64,000 nt of DNA from Devosia sp. XK-2. GTDB lineage: Bacteria; Pseudomonadota; Alphaproteobacteria; Rhizobiales; Devosiaceae. Below, one piece after another: positions 8,439 through 16,303 of the stretch (positions within the stretch are counted from its first letter, which is position 1; each line of letters opens with the position of its first letter). The notes under the pieces were generated by a model that saw nothing but the letters and a program-made list of their open reading frames with translations, was not told the origin of the DNA and did not search any database. The stretch lies in NCBI RefSeq assembly GCF_037113415.1, contig NZ_CP146608.1:1384501-1448500 (forward strand), read 5' to 3'. Position numbers and translations under genes: made by a program.

Positions 8439-8465
8439 GCTCTTGCTTGCGGCAAAGCAAGGAGC
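8439..8465 (+). repeat. Hairpin between nnrR and nnrS
   Basis: GCTCTTGCTT (8439-8448) pairs with AAGCAAGGAGC (8455-8465, one bulged G) around a 6-base loop, starting at the base after the nnrR stop codon. No T-run follows. It may modulate read-through into nnrS. Confidence 0.45.
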
Positions 8466-8515
8466 GGATCGGTGTCACGGGCTAGGCGGGGTAGGCAGCC
8501 TGCTCGGAGACAATC

Positions 8516-9727
8516 ATGGCCTATACCGATTCCATAAAGCGCAAGCCGGTGCCTCGTGGCATTGCTCACACGGGGCCCGTCATCCTGGCCTATGGTTTCC
8601 GGCCTTTCTTCCTCGGCGCCGGCCTATGGGCAGTGCTGGCGATGGGGCTCTGGGTTGGGGCGCTGGCACTCGGCCTGCCTATCGGCGCCGGTTATGGCGG
8701 ACCGGCCTGGCACGCCCATGAGATGCTGTTCGGCTACAGCTCCGCTGCATTGGCGGGGTTTCTGCTCACCGCTATTCCCAATTGGACAGGTCGACTGCCG
8801 GTTTCGGGCGCGTCTCTTGCCGCGCTCTTCCTGGTTTGGCTTGCGGGGCGGTTGGCGCTCATCGCACCGTCCGCCATCGGTGTTGGCTGGGCCATCGCAC
8901 TTGATAGCGCCTTCCTGCCGCTGCTCTTTGCCATCTGCCTGCGCGAGGTGGCTGCGGGAAGGAAGTGGCGTGACCTCAAAGTCCTGGCCGGTGTTCTCGC
9001 TCTCGCCTGTGCAAATGGCGGCTTCCACGCGCTGGTCCTGATCGATGCCGGCACGGGACTGGCCAGTCGGCTGGCCGTCTCCGCCTATATCATGCTGATC
9101 GGCATTATTGGTGGCCGTATCGTCCCCAGCTTCACTCGCAATTGGTTGGCGAAGCGGCACGCGACCAGTCTTCCCGCACCCTACGGCCCGTTTGATACGA
9201 CAGCCTTGCTGGGGGCGTTGGCAGCGCTCTCGGTCTGGATCGTCTGGCCCGACCGCTGGGAGACGGGCGTGGCCTGCCTGTTGGCGGCGCTGTTGCATGC
9301 AATAAGGCTCACGCGATGGCAGGGCTGGCAAACGGGCAGGGAACGACTGGTTCTGGTGCTCCATATCGCCTATGCGGCGCTTCCGGTCGGATTTACCTGT
9401 GTGGCCCTGGTGCCTTTGGGGTTGCTGGGCCCGGCCTCCGCGCTTCACGTCTTCACCATTGGCGCCATCGGCCTCATGACCCTCGCCATTATGACCCGCG
9501 CCACTCGTGGTCACACAGGCCTGCCACTAACGGCATCTCCGCTGACGGTCACCAGCGATGGCTTCCTGATCGCCGGGGCCCTGTTGCGCCCCGTAGCGAC
9601 GCTTTGGTCTGACCACTACATGACCCTGATCTCGGCGAGCGGCCTATGCTGGATGATCGCCTTCGCGCTCTACCTCGTGGAATATGCTCCGGTCTTGCTG
9701 GCAAGGCGCAAGACGCGGCCTGACTGA
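8516..9727 (+). CDS. nnrS: NnrS family heme/copper membrane protein
   Basis: A 403-residue polytopic inner-membrane protein with about 12 hydrophobic segments. The start VILAYGFRPFFLGAGLWA and the early WHAHEMLFGY block are typical of NnrS, which helps relieve nitrosative stress and is usually under Fnr/NnrR control. Further conserved-looking spots are RIVPSFTRNW near residue 200 and TRATRGHTG near 325, whose His may bind metal. GGAGA precedes the ATG. It ends 6 bases before the convergent MIP18-like gene. Confidence 0.92.
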   Translation: MAYTDSIKRKPVPRGIAHTGPVILAYGFRPFFLGAGLWAVLAMGLWVGALALGLPIGAGYGGPAWHAHEMLFGYSSAALAGFLLTAIPNWTGRLPVSGASLAALFLVWLAGRLALIAPSAIGVGWAIALDSAFLPLLFAICLREVAAGRKWRDLKVLAGVLALACANGGFHALVLIDAGTGLASRLAVSAYIMLIGIIGGRIVPSFTRNWLAKRHATSLPAPYGPFDTTALLGALAALSVWIVWPDRWETGVACLLAALLHAIRLTRWQGWQTGRERLVLVLHIAYAALPVGFTCVALVPLGLLGPASALHVFTIGAIGLMTLAIMTRATRGHTGLPLTASPLTVTSDGFLIAGALLRPVATLWSDHYMTLISASGLCWMIAFALYLVEYAPVLLARRKTRPD

Positions 9728-9733
9728 CCGATG

Positions 9734-10042
9734 CTAAAACCGAACCGCCAGCTCCGGCGCCATCTTGTCCGGGGTCCATGGCGGGTCATAGGTCAGGTCC
9801 ACGCTGACCGGCCCAACGCCCGGCACCGCGCTGGCTGCCGCCGCGGCGGCCTCCTGCAGGAATGCCGATGCGGGGCAAAAGCGCGCTGTCGTCGTTATCA
9901 ACAGCCGGACGGCGCCATCCTCACCGACATCCACATCATAGACCATGCCGAGGTCGACGATGTTGTGCCCGAGTTCCGGATCGATCACCTGGCGAAGGGC
10001 CGCGCGAATATCGGCCTCCAGCTCCATACGCGAGGCCTGCAT
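9734..10042 (-). CDS. MIP18 (DUF59) family protein, SufT/PaaD-like
   Basis: A 102-residue protein of the MIP18 family, members of which act in Fe-S cluster assembly or delivery. It has the hallmark VIDPELGHNIVDLGMVYDV near residue 18 and RFCPASAFLQEA with the conserved Cys near residue 54, where the family usually has a TTxxCP motif. Its ATG overlaps the stop of the upstream tandem-DUF2249 gene as TGATG, so the two are translationally coupled. As last gene of a four-gene operon beside the NO genes, it may repair or mature Fe-S proteins damaged by NO (inference). Confidence 0.85.
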   Translation of the reverse strand: MQASRMELEADIRAALRQVIDPELGHNIVDLGMVYDVDVGEDGAVRLLITTTARFCPASAFLQEAAAAAASAVPGVGPVSVDLTYDPPWTPDKMAPELAVRF

Positions 10043-10554
10043 CAATCGGCCTTGCCGGCGCGAACCATCAGTCGATAGGCCGCGCCATCGGCGTCGAAAT
10101 CGCCGACCCAGAGATGTCCGCGGGCCTGCAGTTCGGGAAAGAGGAATACCGGTTCACGCTCAAGAAGCGCGAACAATACCTGTCCCTCGGGCATGACCTC
10201 GAGCTGCGCGAGTATCTGAACCATCGGCTCGGGCGGGTCCATGTCGGTGCAATCGAGGAAATACGCCGGGTCGGGCCAGTTGTCCGGATCATTGTCGCGC
10301 GCTCGGGAAGCCAGTGAATTGTCCGTCTCCTGCGGGGTGAACAGCACCTGCCATTCGCCATTTTCGATCGGCGTGGCCTCATAGCTGAAACCCTTGACCT
10401 CCATGACGCGGAACAACGGCTCTGGTCTGAATGTGGCATAAAGTTTCAGCCCCTGGCCCGGCACCAGATTGTTCACGGCGCCCATAATGGCTGCAAAAGG
10501 TTCGCCACCATTGCGCAGCAGGGGGCGCACGTCGAGTTCATAAGGTTCAATCAT
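10042..10554 (-). CDS. Tandem DUF2249 protein
   Basis: A 170-residue soluble protein with two DUF2249-like halves. The first (about 1-75) begins YELDVRPLLRNGGEPF and contains LVPGQGLKLYATFRPEPLF. The second (about 100-165) has the matching PPEPMVQILAQLEVMPEGQ and PVFLFPELQARGH. The fold is related to TusA/SirA-type proteins, and DUF2249 genes cluster with hemerythrins and denitrification genes in many bacteria; the biochemical role is unknown. It starts on ATG with GGAGC and overlaps the stop of the upstream membrane-protein gene by 4 bases (ATGA). Confidence 0.82.
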   Translation of the reverse strand: MIEPYELDVRPLLRNGGEPFAAIMGAVNNLVPGQGLKLYATFRPEPLFRVMEVKGFSYEATPIENGEWQVLFTPQETDNSLASRARDNDPDNWPDPAYFLDCTDMDPPEPMVQILAQLEVMPEGQVLFALLEREPVFLFPELQARGHLWVGDFDADGAAYRLMVRAGKAD

Positions 10555-11903
10555 GGAAAGCTCCTTTGCCTTGGCGTCGGCATAAGCAGGCGCGGCCTGG
10601 GATGGTTGCGCCAGGGCTCTGGCAGGTCGGCCAGCCGGCGGGCGCGGATGAGTTGATGGGCAAGCAAAAGGACCGCGGCCAATTGCAGGGCCGCCGCGCC
10701 CTGCAGCAACGCTGGCGCGCTAAGCAGGATAGCCGCGCCTCCCAAAAGCGTGGCTGCGAAATAGAGCGCGAACCAATGCCGCGCATGGTTCTCGCGCACC
10801 AGGTCTTGAACCCTCGGTGTGGGCGTGCGCCCCATCAGGGGCGCGAAACATTCGAGCCAGGTCAGGAAGGCAATGATCTTGTAGAGCATGGCAAGGCCCA
10901 GACCGCTGAGCCACCCCAGACCGAGCAGATAGACCGCTGCGGCGGCACCGGCCTCGCTATTGCCTATCACCGCCCAGAAAAGCAATGCAGCACCCAGTCC
11001 CAGCATGGCAAATGCCCCGATTGCCGCCACCATATGCAATTCCAGCGCCCGCCGGCGGCGACTTCGATAAAGGGCAGTGATGTCCGCCAAATAGGCGGCC
11101 AGGGCCGCCAATGCCGCTGCTCCCGCTACGCCAAGGCCAAGGGCCCACGAGGTACTCGACACCAGCAGCACGCCCAGCACGCCGCACAGCATGGCCAGGG
11201 CCAATACGGCCGCTCCAAAAGCGATTTGCGGCCAAAGGCCCTTTCGCTCGGGCGCAATCATGAACATCGCAAGCAGCCGGTAGCTCACGCCCACGGCCGC
11301 CAGGGTCAACCAGCCCCCAAGGCCGAACCCGGCATGCAGGGAAACCCCATGCGTGACAAGGGCGATCGAAAAGTCGCCCCCGACCAGCCCTGCGAGCGCT
11401 GCGGCCAAGGTGTCGCCCATCAGCACCGCCACCAGGGCGCTCATCAGCGCCACGGCGACAAAGCCCGCCGGCAGCGGCAACGATTTGGCGCTTAACAGGG
11501 TGGCAAACAGGCTGATGGCGCCCAGAACGAAGCCGGCAAGAATGATGCTGCCACCCAGGGGCATGAGGTCCGCATTTGCCCCCGACCATCCCGAAAGGCC
11601 GCCAAATCCGGCCAGCAAAAGCGCGAGTCCCGAGACGATTGCAGCGAGCATCATGGGCGCCAGACGGGGCAGGGCCAGTTCCCGACCCACCAATACGGGC
11701 AGGAATTGCAGCAGCGCCCCGAGCATCAAAAGGCTCAACCAGCCAATCATGATCAGGTGAACCACGATGAGCGTTTCGGGCGCCGCGACTGCGGCATTGG
11801 GATAGCCGTATCCCGACGTGAGCAGGAGCAGCGCCAGCAACAAGGCGACCAGCGCGCAGCCGAAAAAGGCGAGCGTCCAGCGCGATATCGTGGCCATTTG
11901 CAT
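10551..11903 (-). CDS. Polytopic membrane protein, resembling heme-copper oxidase subunit I, in denitrification cluster
   Basis: A 450-residue protein that is almost entirely hydrophobic, with about 12 membrane segments. Candidate heme or metal ligands are the His residues in VVHLIMIGWLSLL (near 48), VTHGVSLHAGFGLGGW (near 185) and ALELHMVAAIG (near 290). The pattern of spaced His in membrane helices recalls cytochrome oxidase subunit I and NnrS. The HPEVY block of NorB is not seen, so I do not call it nitric oxide reductase. GGAGC precedes the ATG. It lies between two DUF2249 genes in one operon. Its function is unknown; NO sensing, quinol oxidation or metal handling are all possible. Confidence 0.72.
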   Translation of the reverse strand: MQMATISRWTLAFFGCALVALLLALLLLTSGYGYPNAAVAAPETLIVVHLIMIGWLSLLMLGALLQFLPVLVGRELALPRLAPMMLAAIVSGLALLLAGFGGLSGWSGANADLMPLGGSIILAGFVLGAISLFATLLSAKSLPLPAGFVAVALMSALVAVLMGDTLAAALAGLVGGDFSIALVTHGVSLHAGFGLGGWLTLAAVGVSYRLLAMFMIAPERKGLWPQIAFGAAVLALAMLCGVLGVLLVSSTSWALGLGVAGAAALAALAAYLADITALYRSRRRRALELHMVAAIGAFAMLGLGAALLFWAVIGNSEAGAAAAVYLLGLGWLSGLGLAMLYKIIAFLTWLECFAPLMGRTPTPRVQDLVRENHARHWFALYFAATLLGGAAILLSAPALLQGAAALQLAAVLLLAHQLIRARRLADLPEPWRNHPRPRLLMPTPRQRSFP

Positions 11904-11954
11904 GGTGAGGCTCCAGGTGAAGGCGCCGACTGGGACCGGCGCCTTGCTGCAAAG

Positions 11955-12203
11955 TCAGGCGGCGACAGCGCGGCCCAGTTGCACCCGCCAGACCTCCGGA
12001 CCGCTCTCGAGATAAGTCCAGGAGAATTGTCCGGGATATTCGGCCTGCAACTGGTAATGCAGCGGTCGCGGGTCGTGGTCGTTGATGATCACGAAACTGT
12101 CTCCGACCGCCAGCGCATTGGCCATGGCAAAGATTTTCGGATGCCGCTCCCGCGGCTGGATAGTGCGCACGTCGATGAAGGCGAGTTCGTTCTCTTCTGC
12201 CAT
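11955..12203 (-). CDS. DUF2249 domain protein (single domain)
   Basis: An 82-residue protein that is one DUF2249 domain: FIDVRTIQPRERHPKIF, then the VGDSFVIINDHDPRPLHYQL motif, ending in VWRVQLGRA. The His-Asp-Pro-Arg-Pro-Leu block is the family signature. It is first in the operon with the membrane protein (51-base gap), tandem DUF2249 protein and MIP18-like protein. Met at 12203 is used since AGGA precedes it. The divergent hemerythrin gene starts 272 bases away. Confidence 0.82.
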   Translation of the reverse strand: MAEENELAFIDVRTIQPRERHPKIFAMANALAVGDSFVIINDHDPRPLHYQLQAEYPGQFSWTYLESGPEVWRVQLGRAVAA

Positions 12204-12297
12204 CTGTCCTGTCCTGGCCGCCAATAACAGATCGTGTCCGGGCGGCGGCCAGGCGCCCGGACGGTTCGCAGCTTAGCTACGCCGGAACGAACTCACT

Positions 12298-12311
12298 TTG
12301 TCGCAACGCAA
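12298..12311. promoter_or_regulatory. Candidate NnrR-type box for the DUF2249 operon
   Basis: TTGTCGCAACGCAA fits TTG-N8-CAA, with a CGCAA right half. It is 95 bases before the minus-strand DUF2249 start. It is less symmetric than the nirK site. Confidence 0.35.
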
Positions 12312-12404
12312 ATTGCCGGTGCCGGTACCGGATATTGAGCGAGGCCAACTATCTGGTTCACACCCCGCACCCTGTTTGGGGCTGTGACGGCAAGAGCACC
12401 TACC

Positions 12405-12418
12405 TTGATCCACAGCAA
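12405..12418. promoter_or_regulatory. Candidate Fnr/NnrR box for hemerythrin-nnrU
   Basis: TTGAT-CCAC-AGCAA has a perfect left Fnr half and one mismatch in the right half. It lies 58 bases before the hemerythrin start and shares its first seven bases, TTGATCC, with the nirK box. Confidence 0.5.
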
Positions 12419-12475
12419 AGCCGGGCGGGCAATGGAACGCCAAAATAGAGGCCTCGGCGCACCGGAGGCATAGCG

Positions 12476-12928
12476 ATGATGCACGATACCGACATAACCG
12501 AGCTGATGGACTGTTATTCCCGTTTGCTCGATATCTGCGTCAGCCTCGAGGAAGTTGCCGATGGACTGCCAGACAATGTTCCAATCGCGCAATGCCAGAT
12601 GCTGGCCCGTACCGTCGCCGAGCAGCTTGTGACAACCCACGCCCGAGAAGGCCGGGTCTTGATGCCGCGCCTATTGGCGTCAGGACGCGCCGGATTGCAG
12701 CGGGTGGCCGAGAGGCTGAGGCAGGAACACGATTTCGATCACCAGGCCGCCATGGAAATCGAGGAGGCGCTGCGTGATCTGATCTGGGGCAGGAGTATTT
12801 TATCGCCCGATGCGATCGGCTACATGCTTCGCAGCTTCTTCGAGAGCGTTCGTCGCCACGTATATGCCGAGCAGGATCTGCTCGATCTGCTGGAGGACAT
12901 CGCGCCAACGGATCGGGTCGTCCATTGA
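12476..12928 (+). CDS. Hemerythrin HHE-domain protein
   Basis: A 150-residue all-helical protein. His and Glu residues that could bind a di-iron centre occur in TTHAREGRVLMPRL (near 60), RQEHDFDHQAAMEIEE (near 87) and RRHVYAEQDLLDLL (near 130), the spacing expected for an HHE domain. Such proteins bind O2 or NO, or act in iron-centre repair (compare YtfE/DnrN). It begins the short plus-strand operon with nnrU, divergent from the DUF2249 operon. I infer a role in NO detoxification or di-iron protection during denitrification. An acidic tail replaces any extra domain. Confidence 0.85.
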   Translation: MMHDTDITELMDCYSRLLDICVSLEEVADGLPDNVPIAQCQMLARTVAEQLVTTHAREGRVLMPRLLASGRAGLQRVAERLRQEHDFDHQAAMEIEEALRDLIWGRSILSPDAIGYMLRSFFESVRRHVYAEQDLLDLLEDIAPTDRVVH

Positions 12929-13611
12929 TCACGTTTATTCTGGCTTTCGCCGTCTTTCTTGCCCTGCATTCCATCCCGGCCATTCCCGGTATCCGGCAAA
13001 GGCTGGTGGCGATCCTTGGACGCAGGCTCTACCTCGCTACTTACTCCCTCATATCCATTGCCGCCCTGGCCTGGGTCTTTCAGGCCGCCTTCGCCCTTGA
13101 TTATCTCGAGCTCTGGGCTCCTGCGGCATGGCAGGCATGGGTCGCGATCGCATCGGTGCCGGTCGCGCTCTTCTTGCTCGTGGCCGGGCTCATCAGTCCC
13201 AATCCGCTTTCGATCAGCTTCAGGCGTGGAGAAGAAAAGGCGGGTGCAATTGTTGCCGTCACCCGCCATCCGGTGCTTTGGGGCTTCGTTCTGTGGGCTT
13301 TCGGGCATCTCGTGGTCAATGGCGATCTAAGAAGCGTTATGCTCTTTGGCGCATTGGGTATTTTTGCCGTCATCGGAATGGTCATGACGGAACGCCGTAA
13401 CCGTCGTCGCCTCGGCGCTTCATGGAGTGCCGAGACCAAAAGCAGCTCCGTCCTTCCCTTTGCCGCTATTATCAGAGGACGCGCGGCATTGAGCCTTGAT
13501 CGACCAATGGTCATCGGCCTGATGGTGAGCGCTGTGGTCACGATCTGGCTGCTTGCCGGCGGTCATGCCAGCCTGTTCAGCGCCGACCCATTGGCATTGG
13601 CATCGTCCTAG
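12925..13611 (+). CDS. nnrU: NnrU family membrane protein
   Basis: A 228-residue integral membrane protein with about six helices. The block ITFILAFAVFLALHSIPAIPG at the N-terminus and VTRHPVLWGFVLWAFGHLVVNGD around residues 112-135 are typical of NnrU, a relative of the isoprenylcysteine methyltransferase-like fold that is needed for normal denitrification in Rhodobacter. The start is TTG at 12925, overlapping the hemerythrin stop by 4 bases; no ATG fits the family N-terminus. Its stop shares CTAG with the convergent ubiX stop. Confidence 0.88.
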   Translation: MITFILAFAVFLALHSIPAIPGIRQRLVAILGRRLYLATYSLISIAALAWVFQAAFALDYLELWAPAAWQAWVAIASVPVALFLLVAGLISPNPLSISFRRGEEKAGAIVAVTRHPVLWGFVLWAFGHLVVNGDLRSVMLFGALGIFAVIGMVMTERRNRRRLGASWSAETKSSSVLPFAAIIRGRAALSLDRPMVIGLMVSAVVTIWLLAGGHASLFSADPLALASS

Positions 13612-14189
13612 GCATCGCCATTCCAGGCGCTTGCTTCGGCCTCTCCGGGCAGGTCGATCATGTCGATGGCCCGGGCCGCAAGATGGTCGACAAGGTCGGC
13701 GACGCTTTGCGGCAGGTGATAGAAGGCGGGCACAGGCGGCATGACGACTGCCCCCATTTCGGTCACGGCAACCATGTTGCGTAGATGACCCAAATGCAGC
13801 GGCGTCTCCCGCGTCAGAAGTACCAGACGTCGCCTTTCCTTGAGATGCACATCTGCGGCCCGCGCTATCAGATTATCGGACAGGCCGGTGGCAATCGCCG
13901 CCAGGGTTCGCATCGAACATGGCGCCACGATCATCCCCGCCGTCCGAAACGATCCACTGGCAAGCGTGGCGCCGATATCGTCTGCCTGATGTACCACCTC
14001 TACGTGACCGGCCAGTCGATCCCAGGCATCGGGGCCTACCTCATGGGTAAGCGTGCGTCGGGCCGCATCGGAGACGATCAGTTGCGTTGACACATCATTC
14101 CTGGTGGCGAGGCGTTCGGCGATACGAATGCCGATGGCCGCGCCCGACGCGCCTGTCAGGGCCAGCACTACGCGAGCATTGCCAGTCAT
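13608..14189 (-). CDS. ubiX: Flavin prenyltransferase UbiX
   Basis: A 193-residue flavoprotein that makes prenylated FMN, the cofactor of UbiD. The flavin-binding start VVLALTGASGAAIG, the GMIVAPCSMRTLAAIATG block near 85 and ERRRLVLLTRETPLHLGHLRNM near 118 are diagnostic, as is the VVMPPVPAFYH region near 148. It overlaps the ubiD stop by ATGA, so the pair is translationally coupled. It lies back to back with ubiT, ubiU and ubiV. Confidence 0.96.
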   Translation of the reverse strand: MTGNARVVLALTGASGAAIGIRIAERLATRNDVSTQLIVSDAARRTLTHEVGPDAWDRLAGHVEVVHQADDIGATLASGSFRTAGMIVAPCSMRTLAAIATGLSDNLIARAADVHLKERRRLVLLTRETPLHLGHLRNMVAVTEMGAVVMPPVPAFYHLPQSVADLVDHLAARAIDMIDLPGEAEASAWNGDA

Positions 14190-15697
14190 TGCGGGATGCC
14201 CAGTTCAGACCACATGGCGTCGACGCGCGCGCGGACCTCATCGGACATAGACAATGTTCTTCCCCATTCGCGGGTGGTTTCAGCTCCGATCTTGTTTGTC
14301 GCATCCAGACCGAGCTTGCCGCCCAGCCCTGGTTGGGGTGAGGCGAAGTCAAGATAGTCGATTGGTGTGTCGGGGATGGCGATCAGGTCGCGCATGGCGT
14401 CGAAACGTGTTGCCACCGCCCACATGACATCGGGCCAGTCGCGCACATTGATGTCCGGATCGACTGCGATGATCAGCTTGGTCATGGAGAATTGCGGCAG
14501 CATGGACCATAGCCCCATCATCACCCGCCGCGCCTGACCCGGATAGCGCTTGTCGATGGACACCACCATGGTGCGATAGGAACAGGCCTCGGGTGGCAAC
14601 CACAAATCACCGATTTCCGGGAATTGTTGCCGCACCAAGGGCACGAAGAGCGGCGTCATGGCCTCGCCCAGGCGCGATGGCTCGTCCGGCGGCCGGCCGG
14701 TATAGGTGGAAAGGTAGATCGGCTGGCGACGCATCGTGACCGCTTTGAGCGTCATCACCGGAAATGGTTCGACAGAATTGTAGTAGCCGGTATGGTCGCC
14801 ATAGGGGCCTTCAGCTGCGGTCTCGGTGGCGCTGACAGTGCCCTCCAGCACGATTTCCGCCTCCGCCGGCACTGGCATCGCAACGCTTACGCCACAGGCT
14901 ACGCGGCTCTGGTGGCGGCGCAGAACGCCGGCAAAACCCAATTCATTCAGGCCGTCCGGCAGGGGCATGATTGCGGCCAGCAGCGTCGCTGGGTCCGCAC
15001 CGATAGCCACGGCAACAGGCATGTCCTCTCCCCGCTCACGCCACAATCTATGGTGGCGGGCTCCACCTCTGGTGGGCAACCAGCGCAATATGGCGCGGTC
15101 CCGGCCCAACACCTGCATCCGATAGACGCCGACATTGATGTCGGTCGGATCGATGGGCGAGCGCGTGATGACCAGCGGCCAGGTGATGAGCGGAGCCGGC
15201 TCGCCCGGCCAGCAGGTCTGGACCGGCAGGCGGTTGAGATCAATCTGATTGCCGCGCCAGATAATGTCCTGACATCCGGGCTTGGCGATCGTCTTCATGC
15301 GAAGGTTCAGCGCCGCGCGCAGCATATCCCGCTGCGCCCAGGCCGAGCGCAGGTCGCGCGGCGGCCTCGGCGAACGCAATTGCGCTAGCCCTTCGCCTAA
15401 CGGTTCGAGCTCTTGCACATCCAGCCCCATGCCCAGCGCGATACGCTCCGTGCTGCCGAAGAGATTGACCAGGACCGGTATGGTCGAGGGTCTTCCGTCA
15501 CCTCCTATGGGCCTTTCGATCAGCAAGGCAGGTCCATTGGCTGCGAGCACGCGCCGGTGCACCTCCGTGATGTCATGTCTCATCGAGATTGGTTCATTGA
15601 CCCGATGCAGTAGCCCTCGCTTCTCGAGCTGCTGCACAAATAGGGCCAGTGACTGAGCGATGGGATGACGGGGGGCGGGTAGCAAGGGGTGAATCAT
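14186..15697 (-). CDS. ubiD: UbiD family decarboxylase (4-hydroxy-3-polyprenylbenzoate decarboxylase)
   Basis: A 503-residue prenyl-FMN-dependent decarboxylase of ubiquinone synthesis. Family blocks are NLFGSTERIALGMG near 90, INVGVYRMQVLGRDRA near 185, GPYGDHTGYYNSVEPFPVM near 300 and the C-terminal DPDINVRDWPDVMWAVATR near 420. The ELGFAGVLRR segment near 255 matches the position before the catalytic region. ATG 15697 is used; AAGG is a weak site. The length is normal. Together with UbiX it provides the decarboxylation step, which does not need oxygen, fitting the O2-independent pathway next door. Confidence 0.94.
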   Translation of the reverse strand: MIHPLLPAPRHPIAQSLALFVQQLEKRGLLHRVNEPISMRHDITEVHRRVLAANGPALLIERPIGGDGRPSTIPVLVNLFGSTERIALGMGLDVQELEPLGEGLAQLRSPRPPRDLRSAWAQRDMLRAALNLRMKTIAKPGCQDIIWRGNQIDLNRLPVQTCWPGEPAPLITWPLVITRSPIDPTDINVGVYRMQVLGRDRAILRWLPTRGGARHHRLWRERGEDMPVAVAIGADPATLLAAIMPLPDGLNELGFAGVLRRHQSRVACGVSVAMPVPAEAEIVLEGTVSATETAAEGPYGDHTGYYNSVEPFPVMTLKAVTMRRQPIYLSTYTGRPPDEPSRLGEAMTPLFVPLVRQQFPEIGDLWLPPEACSYRTMVVSIDKRYPGQARRVMMGLWSMLPQFSMTKLIIAVDPDINVRDWPDVMWAVATRFDAMRDLIAIPDTPIDYLDFASPQPGLGGKLGLDATNKIGAETTREWGRTLSMSDEVRARVDAMWSELGIPQ

Positions 15698-15731
15698 GGT
15701 CAAGCCTTGCCAGAGCCAGATCTGATGTTCC

Positions 15732-15745
15732 TTGCGCTGCATCAA
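15732..15745. promoter_or_regulatory. Candidate Fnr/NnrR box between ubiD and ubiT
   Basis: TTGCG-CTGC-ATCAA fits TTG-N8-CAA, with a perfect ATCAA right half. It is 35 bases before ubiD and 62 before ubiT, so one site could control both directions. Confidence 0.45.
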
Positions 15746-15806
15746 TGTGCAGCCAATGGCGACCCGATAAGACTGCCCTCGCGTCCCACCTAACAGGAGC
15801 CGCCAG

Positions 15807-16301
15807 ATGCTGCTGCCGCGCCCATTATCCCTGGTCTTGGACAAACTGCCCGTTGCCTTGGTGCAGCGCGTCGTCAACCAGGCGTTCCGCCGGGCGTTGC
15901 AGCAGCACCCTGACCTGTTCGACCGCCTCGGAAAGGAAGCCGGCAAGCGCTTCTGCTTCGTGCCCACCGATCTCGATCTTGTCTTCCTCGTGCACCCGGC
16001 CAACGGGTTTATACATACCGTCCGCAAGGCCTCTGCGCCGCGTGCCGATGCCACGATCTCAGGCCCCATACTGACGCTGCTGGCACTTCTTGAGGGTCGG
16101 ATCGATGGCGATGCCGTGTTCTTTTCGCGCAGTCTTTCGGTCACCGGCGACATGGAGGCGATGCTGGCCCTGCGCAATGCCCTCGACGATTGCAGCTTCG
16201 ATCTGCCCAGCGACCTAGCCGCCATGGCCGGCCCTCTGGCCGGGCCGTTTCGACAACTTGCCGAACATATTCGTCACCGCGCGCTCAAAGGCCTGGCATA
16301 G
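15807..16301 (+). CDS. ubiT: UbiT, SCP2-domain lipid-binding accessory factor for anaerobic ubiquinone synthesis
   Basis: A 164-residue protein with an SCP2 sterol-carrier fold: KEAGKRFCFVPTDLDLVFLVHP (about 40-62), then ATISGPILTLLALLEGRIDGDAVFFSRSLSVTGD (about 80-115). Its length is close to E. coli UbiT. UbiT binds the isoprenoid intermediates used by UbiUV. AGGAG precedes the ATG. It is the first gene of ubiT-ubiU-ubiV plus an unknown gene, with a 2-base gap to ubiU. Confidence 0.9.
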   Translation: MLLPRPLSLVLDKLPVALVQRVVNQAFRRALQQHPDLFDRLGKEAGKRFCFVPTDLDLVFLVHPANGFIHTVRKASAPRADATISGPILTLLALLEGRIDGDAVFFSRSLSVTGDMEAMLALRNALDDCSFDLPSDLAAMAGPLAGPFRQLAEHIRHRALKGLA

Positions 16302-16303
16302 AC

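Noticed and set aside
10551..11903. Nitric oxide reductase NorB
   Set aside because: The typical NorB histidine motifs are not visible, and no NorC gene is adjacent.
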